Source: CAZFLN01 sp964519905 (GTDB lineage: Bacteria > Patescibacteriota > Microgenomatia > UBA1400 > UBA1396). From it: a stretch of DNA of 64,000 nt. The notes beneath the pieces were generated by a model, which saw only the letters and a list, made by a program, of their open reading frames with translations, was not told where the DNA came from and searched no databases. Made by a program: the position numbers and the translations under genes. The DNA lies in NCBI GenBank assembly GCA_964519905.1, contig CAZFLN010000004.1, positions 1-64,000 of the forward strand, given 5' to 3'. Position 1 is the stretch's first letter; each line of letters begins with the position of its first letter. Of this stretch, positions 42,921 through 51,797 are shown piece by piece.

Positions 42921-43847
42921 ATGATCTTTTCACGCCTACGATCAGCTGTTGCTTTCCTCTTGTTCCTCACTGCGGGCGGTGCCCTGTTGAGTGGCTGCAC
43001 GCTGCCTTGGCAGCAGGAGATGGCGGGTTTGTCAGTTTTAGCGGAAGATCAACAAAATTTTCAGGTATATCTCGACGACCTGCACCTCGGACAAACACCC
43101 ATTCAGAAAACTGACCTTGCTCCAGGAACCTACAAGATTAAACTAGATCCCGGAAACGGAACCGCATTGTATGAAGGATCTATCCGGCTCTTCAATGGTA
43201 CGGTTACCGCAGTGAACTGGAGTTTCTCCAGTTCTCAAACCACTGGCACCGGTGAAATAATGGAGCTCGAGCCGCTTGGAAGCAAATCTCGCGCTGAGGT
43301 GAGTGTTATTACCATTCCAGAAGGGGCGACCGTTCAGCTCAACAACACAACATACGGCCTCTCCCCAGTCATTCTGGACGAAGCTGAACCAGGACAATAC
43401 ACACTCAGCATGACCGCTGTGGGACATGTCAAAAAAACACTGACAGTCCAGGTAGAAAATGGCTACAAACTCCATGTATTTTCCCGCTTAAGCAAAACAA
43501 CAACAGAGTTAGCCCCAGCTCCTACGCCAACTGAGACCAGTACAGAAAGCTCCACTCTTGCAAACGATCCATCCACACTGCCAGAATCGCCTAGCAGCAC
43601 TGGGTCTGCGCAAACTCCACCGGGAATGAATGCCCTTACCCCACCGTATCTGACGATAAAAGACACCGGCACTGGCTGGCTCCGCGTGCGTGCCACGGCG
43701 AGCAGCGTCGGGACAGAAGTCACTCGAGTTGACGTTGGTGAAAAATTCTCAGTCAAAAATGTACAAGCTGGCTGGTACGAAATCGAGTACGAACCAGGGA
43801 AGACCGGTTGGGTCAGTGGACAATTTGTTGAGTACGTTGCTCAGTAA
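42921..43847 (+). CDS. Lipoprotein with PEGA-like and SH3-like domains
   Basis: The product is 308 aa. A signal peptide ends in the lipobox LLSGCTLP. Two PEGA-type repeats follow (FQVYLDDLHLGQTPIQKTDLAPG and ATVQLNNTTYGLSPVILDEAEPG), then a Thr/Ser/Pro linker, then a bacterial SH3 domain (WLRVRATASSVGTEVTRV, GWYEIEYEPGKTGWVSGQFV). It probably binds wall components at the cell surface. TACAAT lies exactly six bases before the ATG; the longer open frame starting at 42708 is rejected for that reason. It is divergent from the transglutaminase gene. Confidence 0.87.
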   Translation: MIFSRLRSAVAFLLFLTAGGALLSGCTLPWQQEMAGLSVLAEDQQNFQVYLDDLHLGQTPIQKTDLAPGTYKIKLDPGNGTALYEGSIRLFNGTVTAVNWSFSSSQTTGTGEIMELEPLGSKSRAEVSVITIPEGATVQLNNTTYGLSPVILDEAEPGQYTLSMTAVGHVKKTLTVQVENGYKLHVFSRLSKTTTELAPAPTPTETSTESSTLANDPSTLPESPSSTGSAQTPPGMNALTPPYLTIKDTGTGWLRVRATASSVGTEVTRVDVGEKFSVKNVQAGWYEIEYEPGKTGWVSGQFVEYVAQ

Positions 43848-43869
43848 AAACTGTTTTCAAATTTGAAAA
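43842..43869. terminator. Likely bidirectional terminator between lipoprotein and tRNA-Arg
   Basis: CAGT-AAAA-ACTG followed by TTTT covers the lipoprotein stop, and an adjoining 16-bp AT palindrome (43854-43869) begins TTTTC and ends GAAAA. Stems are short or AT-only, so strength is uncertain, but the place is right for both convergent units. Confidence 0.45.
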
Positions 43870-43888
43870 AACGAAAAGCAATGTATGG

Positions 43889-43962
43889 TGCGCCCGGCAG
43901 GAGTCGAACCTGCGACCTTCAGTTCCGCAAACTGACGCTCTATCCAACTGAGCTACGAGCGC
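43889..43962 (-). tRNA. tRNA-Arg (GCG)
   Basis: A 74-nt cloverleaf on the minus strand: acceptor GCGCTCG/CGGGCGC, discriminator A, D-arm GCTC..GAGC, anticodon stem TCAGT/ACTGA around TTGCGGA (anticodon GCG), T-arm GCAGGTTCGACTCCTGC. CCA is not encoded. It reads CGC and CGU. Most bacteria use ACG modified to inosine for this box. Confidence 0.95.
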
Positions 43963-43998
43963 GCGATCGGAATATTATATCACTATCCAGGCAAATGC

Positions 43999-44733
43999 CT
44001 ACTGCTGTTGTGGAAAAACTTGGTCAGCGTTTGCAACTGGCTGAGAAGTCTGAGCCAAATCTGGCACACCTTGAACTGCCGGCTCCTGCTCAGATTGCGC
44101 AGGAACTACTGGCATAACAGGAGATGCAGATGGCACAACTGGCGGCAAACTCTCGCTTTCCAAAGGGAATTTTTCCTCTAACCACTGGACCCAGTTATCG
44201 AAACGGTTTGGAATCGGCTCTTCGTATGGAATCACTCTTCCAAGGATATCGATCACCTGTTCTACCGTCACCACTACCGGGCTGGCAGCACTGCTTGGCA
44301 AAAGAATAAGTTGTTTGAACATTTTTTCAGGCACTTCAACATGTATCTGGAAAAATCCACCGATCTCTTTTACCCAAAATCGAGAAATTTCTTCCCAAAA
44401 TATAAGTTGATCCTGATAACGAATACCATACGTGGTGAGTTGAATTTGAACCGTTTCTGGCTTCACTCGAGCGAGCACAATCGTAATAAAGAAAAACGCC
44501 CACACAAGGAAAATCAAAACGCCTTGATTCGCTAAAAAGAGAAAAACAGAAAACAACACCGCCAGCACGAGAATAGAAGAATAATACTGAGAAGTTCTTG
44601 GTCGCACATAGCGAGAATCTGCTAACCACTCCAGAACCAAATACTCTGGTTCTGGACCTGGCAAGAGAGAATCAAGATTTTGATTCGCCTCTTCCATTTG
44701 TGGAGCACCTGGGCTGACCTGATTTTCTGGCAT
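43999..44733 (-). CDS. Membrane protein with C-terminal low-complexity tail, unknown function
   Basis: The product is 244 aa. A polar N-terminus is followed by two close helices (ILVLAVLFSVFLFLANQGVLIFLVWAFFFITIVLA), a compact cytoplasmic domain of about 90 residues (TTYGIRYQDQLIFWEEISRFW) and a Pro/Val/Gln-rich tail. The YQ-W-EI-F pattern is like the PH-type domains of small bacterial membrane proteins, a weak resemblance. TACTAT lies six bases before the ATG. No operon partner is evident. Confidence 0.7.
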   Translation of the reverse strand: MPENQVSPGAPQMEEANQNLDSLLPGPEPEYLVLEWLADSRYVRPRTSQYYSSILVLAVLFSVFLFLANQGVLIFLVWAFFFITIVLARVKPETVQIQLTTYGIRYQDQLIFWEEISRFWVKEIGGFFQIHVEVPEKMFKQLILLPSSAASPVVVTVEQVIDILGRVIPYEEPIPNRFDNWVQWLEEKFPLESESLPPVVPSASPVMPVVPAQSEQEPAVQGVPDLAQTSQPVANADQVFPQQQ

Positions 44734-44766
44734 GCCTTTATAGTATCACCGATCAATACACAGCCG

Positions 44767-45765
44767 CTAGCGGTGTTCCAACCAGCGCTCAATATCCAGA
44801 GCAGCCAGGGTTCCAAAAGCGGCGGCCGTCACGGCTTGTCGGTATCGGAAATCAACACAGTCTCCAGCAGCAAAGATCCCTGGCTTTGATGTCGCTGTAA
44901 GATACGGAACAAAGGCATTCCCTTGCGCAGACTCCGTGGCCAACCCAACACTCTCAGCATCCAAGCCTAAGTGAGTCACTATGTAGCCATCTTTGGTGAG
45001 TGGCACCATACCTTGTAAAAACTCGGTACTTGGAACGTGCCCAATGGCGTAAAAAACGCCATCAAAAACTTGATGCTCTTCTGCACCGGTTTCTGTATTC
45101 TGAAACGTCACGCTCTGGAGACGACCATTCTCACTGGCATGTAAGGCACTGAGAGTTGTGTTCCACTGAACCGTAATACTCGGATGATTCAGCACACGCT
45201 CCTGCATAATTTGAGAAGCTCGAAACTGCCCACGACGATGAATCAAGGTAACTTTGTCAGTAAACTTCGCCAGCGCCAGCGCATCTTCCATTGCGGAATC
45301 TCCGCCACCGACTACTAAAACATTCTTCTCTCGGAAAAAAGCCGCGTCGCACACAGCACAGGTGCTTAACCCCTTGCCAAGTAACTCTGGTTCTTGAGGC
45401 AATCCCAGCATACGAGATCGTGCCCCAGTTGCCACCAGCACGGCCGCCACATCTTGGAATTGATCTGCACCATACCAAACACGGAACCCTTCTTCGAGTT
45501 GCTCTACTTTGGTGACGAGGTCGTCAATAATGCGAGTTCCAAATTTCTCCGCCTGCTGACGCATGCCAAACATGAGCGTTGGACCTTCCACTCCGTCCGG
45601 GAATCCTGGAAAGTTCTCCACTTCGGTGGTGTACATCAATTGTCCACCGATCTCTCGACCAGAAAAAAGTATCGGTTGCAAGCGCGCTCGAGACAAATAA
45701 ATGGCAGCGGTATATCCAGTGGGACCAGAACCAATAATTGCAATAGAGTGGGACGAATGTGTCAT
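44767..45765 (-). CDS. trxB: Thioredoxin reductase
   Basis: The product is 332 aa. It reduces thioredoxin with NADPH through FAD. Motifs: FAD-binding IIGSGPTGYTAAIYLSRA, GGQLMYTTEVENFPG, redox pair CAVC, NADPH-binding VVGGGDSAMEDAL and HRR, and the C-terminal FAAGDCVDFRYRQAVTAAAFG. Reading starts at ATG 45765; an in-frame TTG at 45777 is less likely. It follows trxA on the same strand at a distance of 27 bp, so the pair is probably one unit. Confidence 0.95.
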   Translation of the reverse strand: MTHSSHSIAIIGSGPTGYTAAIYLSRARLQPILFSGREIGGQLMYTTEVENFPGFPDGVEGPTLMFGMRQQAEKFGTRIIDDLVTKVEQLEEGFRVWYGADQFQDVAAVLVATGARSRMLGLPQEPELLGKGLSTCAVCDAAFFREKNVLVVGGGDSAMEDALALAKFTDKVTLIHRRGQFRASQIMQERVLNHPSITVQWNTTLSALHASENGRLQSVTFQNTETGAEEHQVFDGVFYAIGHVPSTEFLQGMVPLTKDGYIVTHLGLDAESVGLATESAQGNAFVPYLTATSKPGIFAAGDCVDFRYRQAVTAAAFGTLAALDIERWLEHR

Positions 45766-45791
45766 ATGCTCAGTCAATCGTACAAACGATG

Positions 45792-46154
45792 TTATTTTTC
45801 TGTGGAGGCTTGCATCGCTTTTTCGAGCATTGATCGGTACCCAGCCTCACCAATAAAACCAGTTGTCTGATCAACAATCTTTCCACCGACAAACGTAATC
45901 ACGGTTGGAATACTCATCACTCCGTATTGTTGAGCAATTTCGCGATTGCCCTCAGCATCAACGTCGAGTTTCACGACCACCGCTTTTTCTGCATACTCAG
46001 CACCGAGTTTTTCCATAATTGGAGCTGCCAGCTTGCATGGTCCACACCAATCGGCATAAAAATCTACCATCACTGGCAAATGAGCCTGCAAGACCTGTGA
46101 ATCAAACTCTGATTGTCCTACTGGATGAAGTGTTGCTGCGGTTGTACCTGACAT
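45792..46154 (-). CDS. trxA: Thioredoxin
   Basis: The product is 120 aa. The active site is WCGPC within VDFYADWCGPCKL, followed by VVKLDVDAEGN and the cis-Pro segment MSIPTVITF. It carries a short N-terminal extension of about 12 residues (SGTTAATLHPVG). It has a real Shine-Dalgarno (AGGGG about five bases upstream) and a leader with an 8-bp hairpin at 46194-46212, which sets it apart from the leaderless genes nearby. It is the electron donor partner of trxB downstream. Confidence 0.95.
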   Translation of the reverse strand: MSGTTAATLHPVGQSEFDSQVLQAHLPVMVDFYADWCGPCKLAAPIMEKLGAEYAEKAVVVKLDVDAEGNREIAQQYGVMSIPTVITFVGGKIVDQTTGFIGEAGYRSMLEKAMQASTEK

Positions 46155-46193
46155 ACTGCCCCTTTTCTTTCTCTGTATTTCTGAGTCTTGAAC

Positions 46194-46212
46194 CTCCTAC
46201 AAACTGTAGGAG
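46194..46212 (-). promoter_or_regulatory. Leader hairpin of trxA
   Basis: CTCCTACA and TGTAGGAG form a perfect 8-bp stem with a 3-nt loop, 40 bases after the stop of the DUF192 gene and 40 bases before trxA. There is no U-tract on the minus strand, so it is more likely an mRNA end, processing or stability element than an intrinsic terminator. Confidence 0.5.
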
Positions 46213-46251
46213 ACATGTATCTTTGTACTGTAACATGTTGCGCACAAATCG

Positions 46252-46800
46252 TCATTGGGACAATCGTTCCCAAGAAGTTCCCACCTTCCAATCGTTCTGA
46301 GCGGCTGTTCCAGCTGGAACCTCGAGGACAGCGGTCACTGGAGCTGGCGGACGTACAACGACTGGGACTCCGTCAGTCTGGCTTGGAGGCAAAACATCGG
46401 CGGCGATACCAATGATCTCACTTTCGTTCAGCCAAATAATGTCAAGTGCAAACTGCATGCGAAGCATCCAGAACGGGTTCGTACTTGCTTGCGGGAAAAG
46501 AAACAGCATTCCATCAGATCCAATCGCTGCGCGATCGCTGAGGCCTTGGGTAATTTGTTCTGGTGTTGTTGCCGTCTCCACTCGTAAACGCTCTTCTCCA
46601 ACCTGAATCTGCTCGAATGACCGCCCACTCGAATCACCAGCGAGATCTTGCAAACTTCGCAGGCCGTACAATCCAAACACTCGCCCTAATAACAAAATGA
46701 GAAGCAGCGCTGAGCCAAGCACTATCACTCGTTGCCCAGAAAAAAACCACTGGAACCAATTCCAAACTGGTATCAAGATACTTCGCATTTCTGTGTTCAT
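46252..46800 (-). CDS. DUF192-family membrane-anchored protein
   Basis: The product is 182 aa. An N-terminal helix (RVIVLGSALLLILLLGRVFGL) anchors a DUF192 domain with TPEQITQGLSDRAAIGSDGMLFLF, FWMLRMQFALDIIWLNE and a C-terminal VTAVLEVPAG. The function of DUF192 is unknown. The ATG overlaps the upstream TGA as ATGA, which makes it the last gene of the surface operon that starts near 51056. The frame upstream of 46800 lies inside that gene and is not used. Confidence 0.85.
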   Translation of the reverse strand: MNTEMRSILIPVWNWFQWFFSGQRVIVLGSALLLILLLGRVFGLYGLRSLQDLAGDSSGRSFEQIQVGEERLRVETATTPEQITQGLSDRAAIGSDGMLFLFPQASTNPFWMLRMQFALDIIWLNESEIIGIAADVLPPSQTDGVPVVVRPPAPVTAVLEVPAGTAAQNDWKVGTSWERLSQ

Positions 46801-48539
46801 GACTCTTTCTCCTGCCAAGCTTGCCAACGACCGGACAAACCACTCTGTACATCTCGAATCATCATGGAAATAACGATCGCTAACCAGAGAAAAGATTCAA
46901 GAATCGGGATACTATACGCAACCCAACCAGCTACTAACAGCATCAGTGCCAGCCAAATTCTCGGCCACCAGCGGAACGTCCAGCGCCAATGCGAATCACT
47001 TACCCGAACTTCTCGACCAGCCCACATCCATAACTTTTGTTGATGAGAAAGAATCGTTTCAGCCCCAGCAGACTGTAGGCCTGAAAAATTCAAGGCTTGG
47101 TGCTGAATCGGCACAAATCCAGACGCTACTCTCTCCACACTTGGTACGGGAAGCCACTGCCAGGAAGGATGCTGCACACTCACTACAACCTGCTGTGGTA
47201 AATGCTGCGGTAATTTCCAAGCACCTGACGGAGAACTCCAAACCCGAACTCGTTTGAGTTTCTGCCCTGCTTCCAGCCACTCAAAATGTATGGGAGTCCA
47301 CGGTATTTCTAGACCACTTGGAGTGGTGAGCCGAGACTCTCCTTCCGGCAGTAACAGNNNNNNNNNNCGGAGGATCTGCATCAGCCAAGCTGGATACTGA
47401 TACCACCTATTTCCTGTCCACAGAAATACCCAAACGGTGTACCCAAATAACAAGAAGAGGAGCACCCAACGCCATCCGCCAATGGGTTGAATTGGCTCCT
47501 GGAAAGTTGGTGTTTCTGGACGCTGCGTTCCATCTGGATCAACCGGTGCAATTGGTTGAAGAGAAGGTGTAGGTGTTGGCGATGGAATTAATGGCGGAGG
47601 TGTCGGCTCGGTGATTCCAGGAATAATTGGGATCGGGATGATGACTTCTGGCTGATCTGGAATAACTTCTGGCAAAGGGACAACCACTCGTCGTGGCACA
47701 TACTGAATCCTCAATCCATGCAAAACACGACTATTTCCAGATTGATCAATCGCCGTAATAGTCAAATTGACAATTTCATGAGCGGACAAAACTGGCAGGT
47801 AGAATAAAAAACCTCCGTCGGTTGTGGCGGTCATTTTATAATGGGTTTCGCTGCCATCAGCTCGACGGACAACGAGCTGAACTTCCGCCCCACCCTCCGT
47901 TCGACCAAAAATAAATGGCTGATTGGATGGCACTTGAACTGGTTCTGCAGGAACAGTGGAAGGATCTGTGGCAGAAATGCTCGTTTCTTGTCCATAAATG
48001 TTCGTGACCACAATCGGCGGAGGGGAAGAATCAACCGTAAACTGCCAAGTCGCTGAGTCCGTGCCATTATCACTGACATCAACCACCCGAACTTTCCAGG
48101 TGTAATTTCCGTCTGCCAAACGGGCCGGAGACTTGAGCTGCAAACGATACTCGCCGTCTTCCAAACGAAGCGTATATTGATCGTTTTCTGAGTTTGTCAG
48201 CGGAAGTGTGAAGATTCTTTGACCGTTTACAGAGATTTCGTAACGATCAATCGCCGTAGGATGTCCCGTCACGGCTCGCCAGCGAAACTCAACCAAACCA
48301 CTTGATAAACGAGCTGAATTCTCTGGCCGAATTAAAATTGGCGCCGGCGGAGGAGACTGAGAGCGAACCGTGGCGCTCACCGTAACTTGCCGGTTTACAG
48401 GGTCGTGCAGTGCAGCAGAAACGGCTGTAGGACTCATCACTCTCAAAAAAATTCCCAGAACTCCAAAGAAAACGAAGAACAAACTCAAGCGAAAAAAGTC
48501 ATGTAAGGAGGGAAAAACCTTCATGGTGGTGTCCACCAT
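46797..48539 (-). CDS. Large surface protein with Ig-like repeats, membrane-spanning (contains an N gap)
   Basis: The product is about 580 aa as assembled; a gap of ten N at 47358-47367 falls near residue 392, so the length is uncertain. Order: signal-like helix (LSLFFVFFGVLGIFL), Ig or fibronectin-like beta domains (RPENSARLSSGLVEFRWRAV, DGNYTWKVRVVDVSDNG, a second with GGAEVQLVVRRADGS), a Pro-rich stretch (PPPLIPSPTPTPSLQP), a helix (WVLLFLLFGYTVWVFLW), a beta domain and two final helices. The start overlaps the previous stop as TAATG; ATG 48524 is an alternative. Confidence 0.75.
   Translation of the reverse strand: MVDTTMKVFPSLHDFFRLSLFFVFFGVLGIFLRVMSPTAVSAALHDPVNRQVTVSATVRSQSPPPAPILIRPENSARLSSGLVEFRWRAVTGHPTAIDRYEISVNGQRIFTLPLTNSENDQYTLRLEDGEYRLQLKSPARLADGNYTWKVRVVDVSDNGTDSATWQFTVDSSPPPIVVTNIYGQETSISATDPSTVPAEPVQVPSNQPFIFGRTEGGAEVQLVVRRADGSETHYKMTATTDGGFLFYLPVLSAHEIVNLTITAIDQSGNSRVLHGLRIQYVPRRVVVPLPEVIPDQPEVIIPIPIIPGITEPTPPPLIPSPTPTPSLQPIAPVDPDGTQRPETPTFQEPIQPIGGWRWVLLFLLFGYTVWVFLWTGNRWYQYPAWLMQILXXXXLLLPEGESRLTTPSGLEIPWTPIHFEWLEAGQKLKRVRVWSSPSGAWKLPQHLPQQVVVSVQHPSWQWLPVPSVERVASGFVPIQHQALNFSGLQSAGAETILSHQQKLWMWAGREVRVSDSHWRWTFRWWPRIWLALMLLVAGWVAYSIPILESFLWLAIVISMMIRDVQSGLSGRWQAWQEKES
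47358..47367. other. Assembly gap of ten N
   Basis: Ten N fall inside the large surface protein gene. Reading happens to remain open in the same frame across it, but the real gap length is unknown, so the missing residues near 392 cannot be counted. Confidence 0.95.
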
Positions 48540-49567
48540 TACAGTTTATCAGAGTGCTGAGACTCGAGGTTGCGAATCTTCTCTTCCAAAAGTCGAATGT
48601 GCTTCTGACTAAGATCTCCTCGATGTGAAAGATGCCGTCGAACTGCCAACACCATGGCAAGCAGCGACAGAATCAACAAGAAGATAACCAAAATAATCTT
48701 GTATGGAATCATCCAGAAAGAAGCAGAAGCCAACGCAACTTTTCCGGTCTCGCCGTATCCCGCTTCGATGTCAAATGTGTAGCGACCAAAGCCCCACACT
48801 TGACCCCACTCAGCTGGAAAAGGTCGCTGAGACAATGGGAAAATATTATTGGTCTCGATAGAAAATGAATCAATTTCGGAGCCAAACCAGTTTCGAACAG
48901 TTACCTTTGGTGTGGGACGAATATGGATGTCAGACAAATTCTCAATCTCAAAAGAAAACTGAACTGGTCCAAACTCAGTCAAGAAAGGAACTTGGAGATT
49001 TCGGATATTAGCATCCTCTACAATCGGGCCATCAATGCGCAAGTACACTAAAGTTCCAACGCGCTGATTGATAGCGGTTTGTCCACCAGTGTTCACCACA
49101 GCGAGATCGGCGGTTGCACCCTCAACTTGATGCATAATCATCGCGTAACGTCCACCAGGAAGAGCGTCTGTTGGAACTTGAACCACAAATGGAACATTCA
49201 CTGATCCACCTGGTTGAATTTCACTCAAACTCTGTGGAATTTGAATCCACTGCGCCAAACTCCAACGGGAATGCGTCATCTCCTCGACTGGGACAGGAGT
49301 TACCCCATCTTCACCAATAATAAAGTCCTCGGCAATGGTTCGAACATTCAGTGGTCGAGCCGAAGTATTTCGTACCCGAACTTCAAGTTGAATTGTGCTC
49401 CCAGGCTGAACCACAACTTCTCCACCATCTCCAAGCCGAGCTGGAATAGCCATCAAACCAACGGCATCTCCACTGGAACTCTGTGCTCCAACTGGAACCA
49501 CACTCAAGAAAAGTGCAGCCGCAAATAAAGCGGTAAATGTGAGAATTCGGGGCAGGTGGCGAATCAT
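48539..49567 (-). CDS. Surface protein with DUF916-like beta domains and a C-terminal anchor
   Basis: The product is 342 aa. A signal peptide (FTALFAAALFLSVVPVGAQS) is followed by two beta-sandwich domains (VVVQPGSTIQLEVRVRNTS, PGGSVNVPFVVQVPTDALPG; then VQFSFEIENLSD), a C-terminal helix (IILVIFLLILSLLAMVLAV) and a charged coil. The first part resembles DUF916/WxL-associated surface proteins in layout. A CGGAGAC Shine-Dalgarno precedes the ATG. It is the second gene of the operon, 10 bp after the 49578 gene, and is coupled by TAATG to the next. Confidence 0.75.
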   Translation of the reverse strand: MIRHLPRILTFTALFAAALFLSVVPVGAQSSSGDAVGLMAIPARLGDGGEVVVQPGSTIQLEVRVRNTSARPLNVRTIAEDFIIGEDGVTPVPVEEMTHSRWSLAQWIQIPQSLSEIQPGGSVNVPFVVQVPTDALPGGRYAMIMHQVEGATADLAVVNTGGQTAINQRVGTLVYLRIDGPIVEDANIRNLQVPFLTEFGPVQFSFEIENLSDIHIRPTPKVTVRNWFGSEIDSFSIETNNIFPLSQRPFPAEWGQVWGFGRYTFDIEAGYGETGKVALASASFWMIPYKIILVIFLLILSLLAMVLAVRRHLSHRGDLSQKHIRLLEEKIRNLESQHSDKL

Positions 49568-49577
49568 ATGTCTCCGT

Positions 49578-51056
49578 TTAGAATGTGGCGGTGGCTCGGT
49601 AGGTTACGTAGGTTGAGTAGTCAGTACCTGATACTTGGCTCGCAGAAACAATCGCTCGATAACAGACACTGGCTGTATCGTTGTCTGCCACACCCGTGCT
49701 TGAAAGAATACTTACCGGGGCTTGAGCGTCTTCAGCATCAGCAAACTGGCGCCAACATCCACCACTTGTGGCGTTACAGTCACCGACGCCAGTAGAGTTA
49801 TGCGCAAACGCGACCGAGGCTTGAGGAGAAAGACTCATTGCTTGCAAAGAATATCCAAACCCTTTTGAATCCTCATCTGTCCAAAGACCAGGAGTGGTAT
49901 GAGTTATACCTCCGGCATCCCCAAGTGTGTCCTGAATACAACCCCCATCACTCTCATCGGCATCTCCAGTACAGGTCTCACCAACACGGTGAAGCTGATT
50001 CTGCTCCACAGCGGTGACCACATATCCATTACGAGCATTTGTAGAGACAACTAATTCTTGGGCCATGTTCTTGAAACTTTCAATAAACAATTCGCCGAAT
50101 GGAGCGAGTGTCGAGGTTGTGGCTGTATCCGTCGTAATTCCGCAGCGACTGGCACCAGAGGCCACACCCAAAATACGGAAACTAATTTGCGGCGGAACCG
50201 AAGCAGTAACACGAACCGCATCTACGACAGCCACAGCGGCGACAGTTTGGTCAATTATTGCATCCGAATCATCGAGTTGCTGCACCACAATTGGATAGGA
50301 ATCAGCATAGCCACTAATATGTGTGGAGTTTGGAGCCGGATTGATAAGATTTTCTGCTGGTGTGGCACTCCCGATAATAATCGGGTTGGCAGTGAAGTTA
50401 GTGCCTGGAGCTAAGACTGTTGCATCAGTGAGGGTACAAGTAAATGAGTGATACGTTTGTGAGCCAATAGTCACATCCGCAATCCCACGGGTCATTGTAT
50501 AGGTATTGCCAGTCGGACAGCCAAGGGCAATGTTCGCAGCCGTGGCAGAGCCATAGTCCCAACCATCATCGTCCGGAATTCCGTCATCAGGATCTGTAGA
50601 ACCAGCCGGAACAAGTACTCGGAATGACCAGTTCTGCTGCATACTGGTTACAGTTTGAAAACCAACTCTCATTTCTGGGCGGCGGAGGGCTATAACAGCG
50701 TCTCCGGTATCGGCATCGCCGCTGTTCAGACCAGCGGTAATCGTGAAGTTTGTGTCAGCACTGACACTGGCAACGGTGTAATTCCCTGCGCCAATTTGTA
50801 CTGCTTCTCCTTCGAACAAGTTCGTGGTTGAAACTGATGGTGCAGCTCCCGGAGTAGTATTAATCGTTACAAGGTTCGTTGCCGCAGTGTTGTTTGCATC
50901 GAGAATAGCCGAGTATGACAAGCGAGGGTTGCTGAGTGTAACGCTCACTTGAACGAGGTTGGCTGATTGAATTCCCTGAGACCATTGTAGCGGGAACAAA
51001 AATACTCCAGCCAAGGCGAGGAAAACAGAAAATCTGAAAGAACGAAAACGAAACAT
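49578..51056 (-). CDS. Secreted protein of unknown function, first gene of the surface operon
   Basis: The product is 492 aa. A signal peptide (FSVFLALAGVFLFPLQW, cut near QSA) is followed by a Thr/Ala/Asn-rich, acidic beta protein with several Cys pairs (GETCTGDADESDGGC, GDCNATSGGCWRQF). It ends without an anchor, in TYVTYRATATF. The composition fits a surface-layer or fibre protein; no family recognised. Promoter -35 TTGCAA (51090-51095) and -10 TAGGAT (51067-51072) with 17 bp between place the ATG at 51068 inside the -10, so 51056 is the start. Confidence 0.75.
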   Translation of the reverse strand: MFRFRSFRFSVFLALAGVFLFPLQWSQGIQSANLVQVSVTLSNPRLSYSAILDANNTAATNLVTINTTPGAAPSVSTTNLFEGEAVQIGAGNYTVASVSADTNFTITAGLNSGDADTGDAVIALRRPEMRVGFQTVTSMQQNWSFRVLVPAGSTDPDDGIPDDDGWDYGSATAANIALGCPTGNTYTMTRGIADVTIGSQTYHSFTCTLTDATVLAPGTNFTANPIIIGSATPAENLINPAPNSTHISGYADSYPIVVQQLDDSDAIIDQTVAAVAVVDAVRVTASVPPQISFRILGVASGASRCGITTDTATTSTLAPFGELFIESFKNMAQELVVSTNARNGYVVTAVEQNQLHRVGETCTGDADESDGGCIQDTLGDAGGITHTTPGLWTDEDSKGFGYSLQAMSLSPQASVAFAHNSTGVGDCNATSGGCWRQFADAEDAQAPVSILSSTGVADNDTASVCYRAIVSASQVSGTDYSTYVTYRATATF

Positions 51057-51066
51057 AGATGTACTC

Positions 51067-51095
51067 ATCCTAGGAAAGATTCTCTCTCATTGCAA
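51067..51095 (-). promoter_or_regulatory. Promoter of the surface-protein operon
   Basis: On the minus strand -35 TTGCAA and -10 TAGGAT with a 17-bp spacer. The predicted start point lies about three bases before the ATG at 51056. Confidence 0.6.
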
Positions 51096-51152
51096 GTGGG
51101 AGAATCCTCGAGAAATTGGTATACTTATACTCTTAAACGAACCTGGAATTGT

Positions 51153-51797
51153 ATGTCTTACGAACTCCTCCTTGCCTCACAATCCCCTCGCCGAAAACAG
51201 TTGCTGTCTGAACTTGGTGTTCCCTTTTCTTTGACTTCATCAACTTTCGATGAGCGAAGCGTATCTGAAGATATGCCATCACATGAATATGTTACGACTG
51301 TTGCTCGAGGGAAAGCAGAGAATGCCCAGTTTTCTGTAGGGCAAATAATTCTGGCTTCTGATTTAACGGTCTGGAAAGACAAAAAATTGTTTCACAAACC
51401 AAAAAATCGTGAAGAAGCGAAAAGAACGCTCACCGAACTCTGGAATGGTTGGCATGATGAAGTTGGTGCCTGTGTGGTTGGAAACTCTGAAATTGGATGG
51501 AAATCAGAGGTATCGATCAGTCGCGTCTGGCTTCCGGAATTAGATCCCGCTGCCTTTGAGGTCTATCTCGATTCAGCCGACCCAACCGATAAAGCCGGGG
51601 GAATTGATATTCGCTGGTTTGCCACCTTGGCGGGAACTGAGAAAATTTCCATCGAAGGCCACTACTCAACTATTATTGGGCTGAATGTTTTCGCAACCAC
51701 TCGGCTCTTACAAGAATTTGGAGTCTCCGTACGCACTTCACCAGAAACTGTGGAAGCAGAGATCCAACAAAGTATTTTGAGCGCACAATCAGAATGA
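51153..51797 (+). CDS. maf: Maf-family nucleotide pyrophosphatase
   Basis: The product is 214 aa. Maf proteins hydrolyse non-canonical or specific nucleoside triphosphates to monophosphates. Motifs: LLASQSPRRKQLLSELGVPF at the N-terminus, FDERSV, ILASDLTVWKDKKLFHKPKNREEA, and a late DKAGGIDIRWFA where the usual is DKAGaYGIQG. The substitution of DLTV for DTVV at the catalytic Asp region is atypical. ATG 51153 is used, after a TATACT box and a short leader. Its stop overlaps the next ATG as ATGA. Confidence 0.82.
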   Translation: MSYELLLASQSPRRKQLLSELGVPFSLTSSTFDERSVSEDMPSHEYVTTVARGKAENAQFSVGQIILASDLTVWKDKKLFHKPKNREEAKRTLTELWNGWHDEVGACVVGNSEIGWKSEVSISRVWLPELDPAAFEVYLDSADPTDKAGGIDIRWFATLAGTEKISIEGHYSTIIGLNVFATTRLLQEFGVSVRTSPETVEAEIQQSILSAQSE

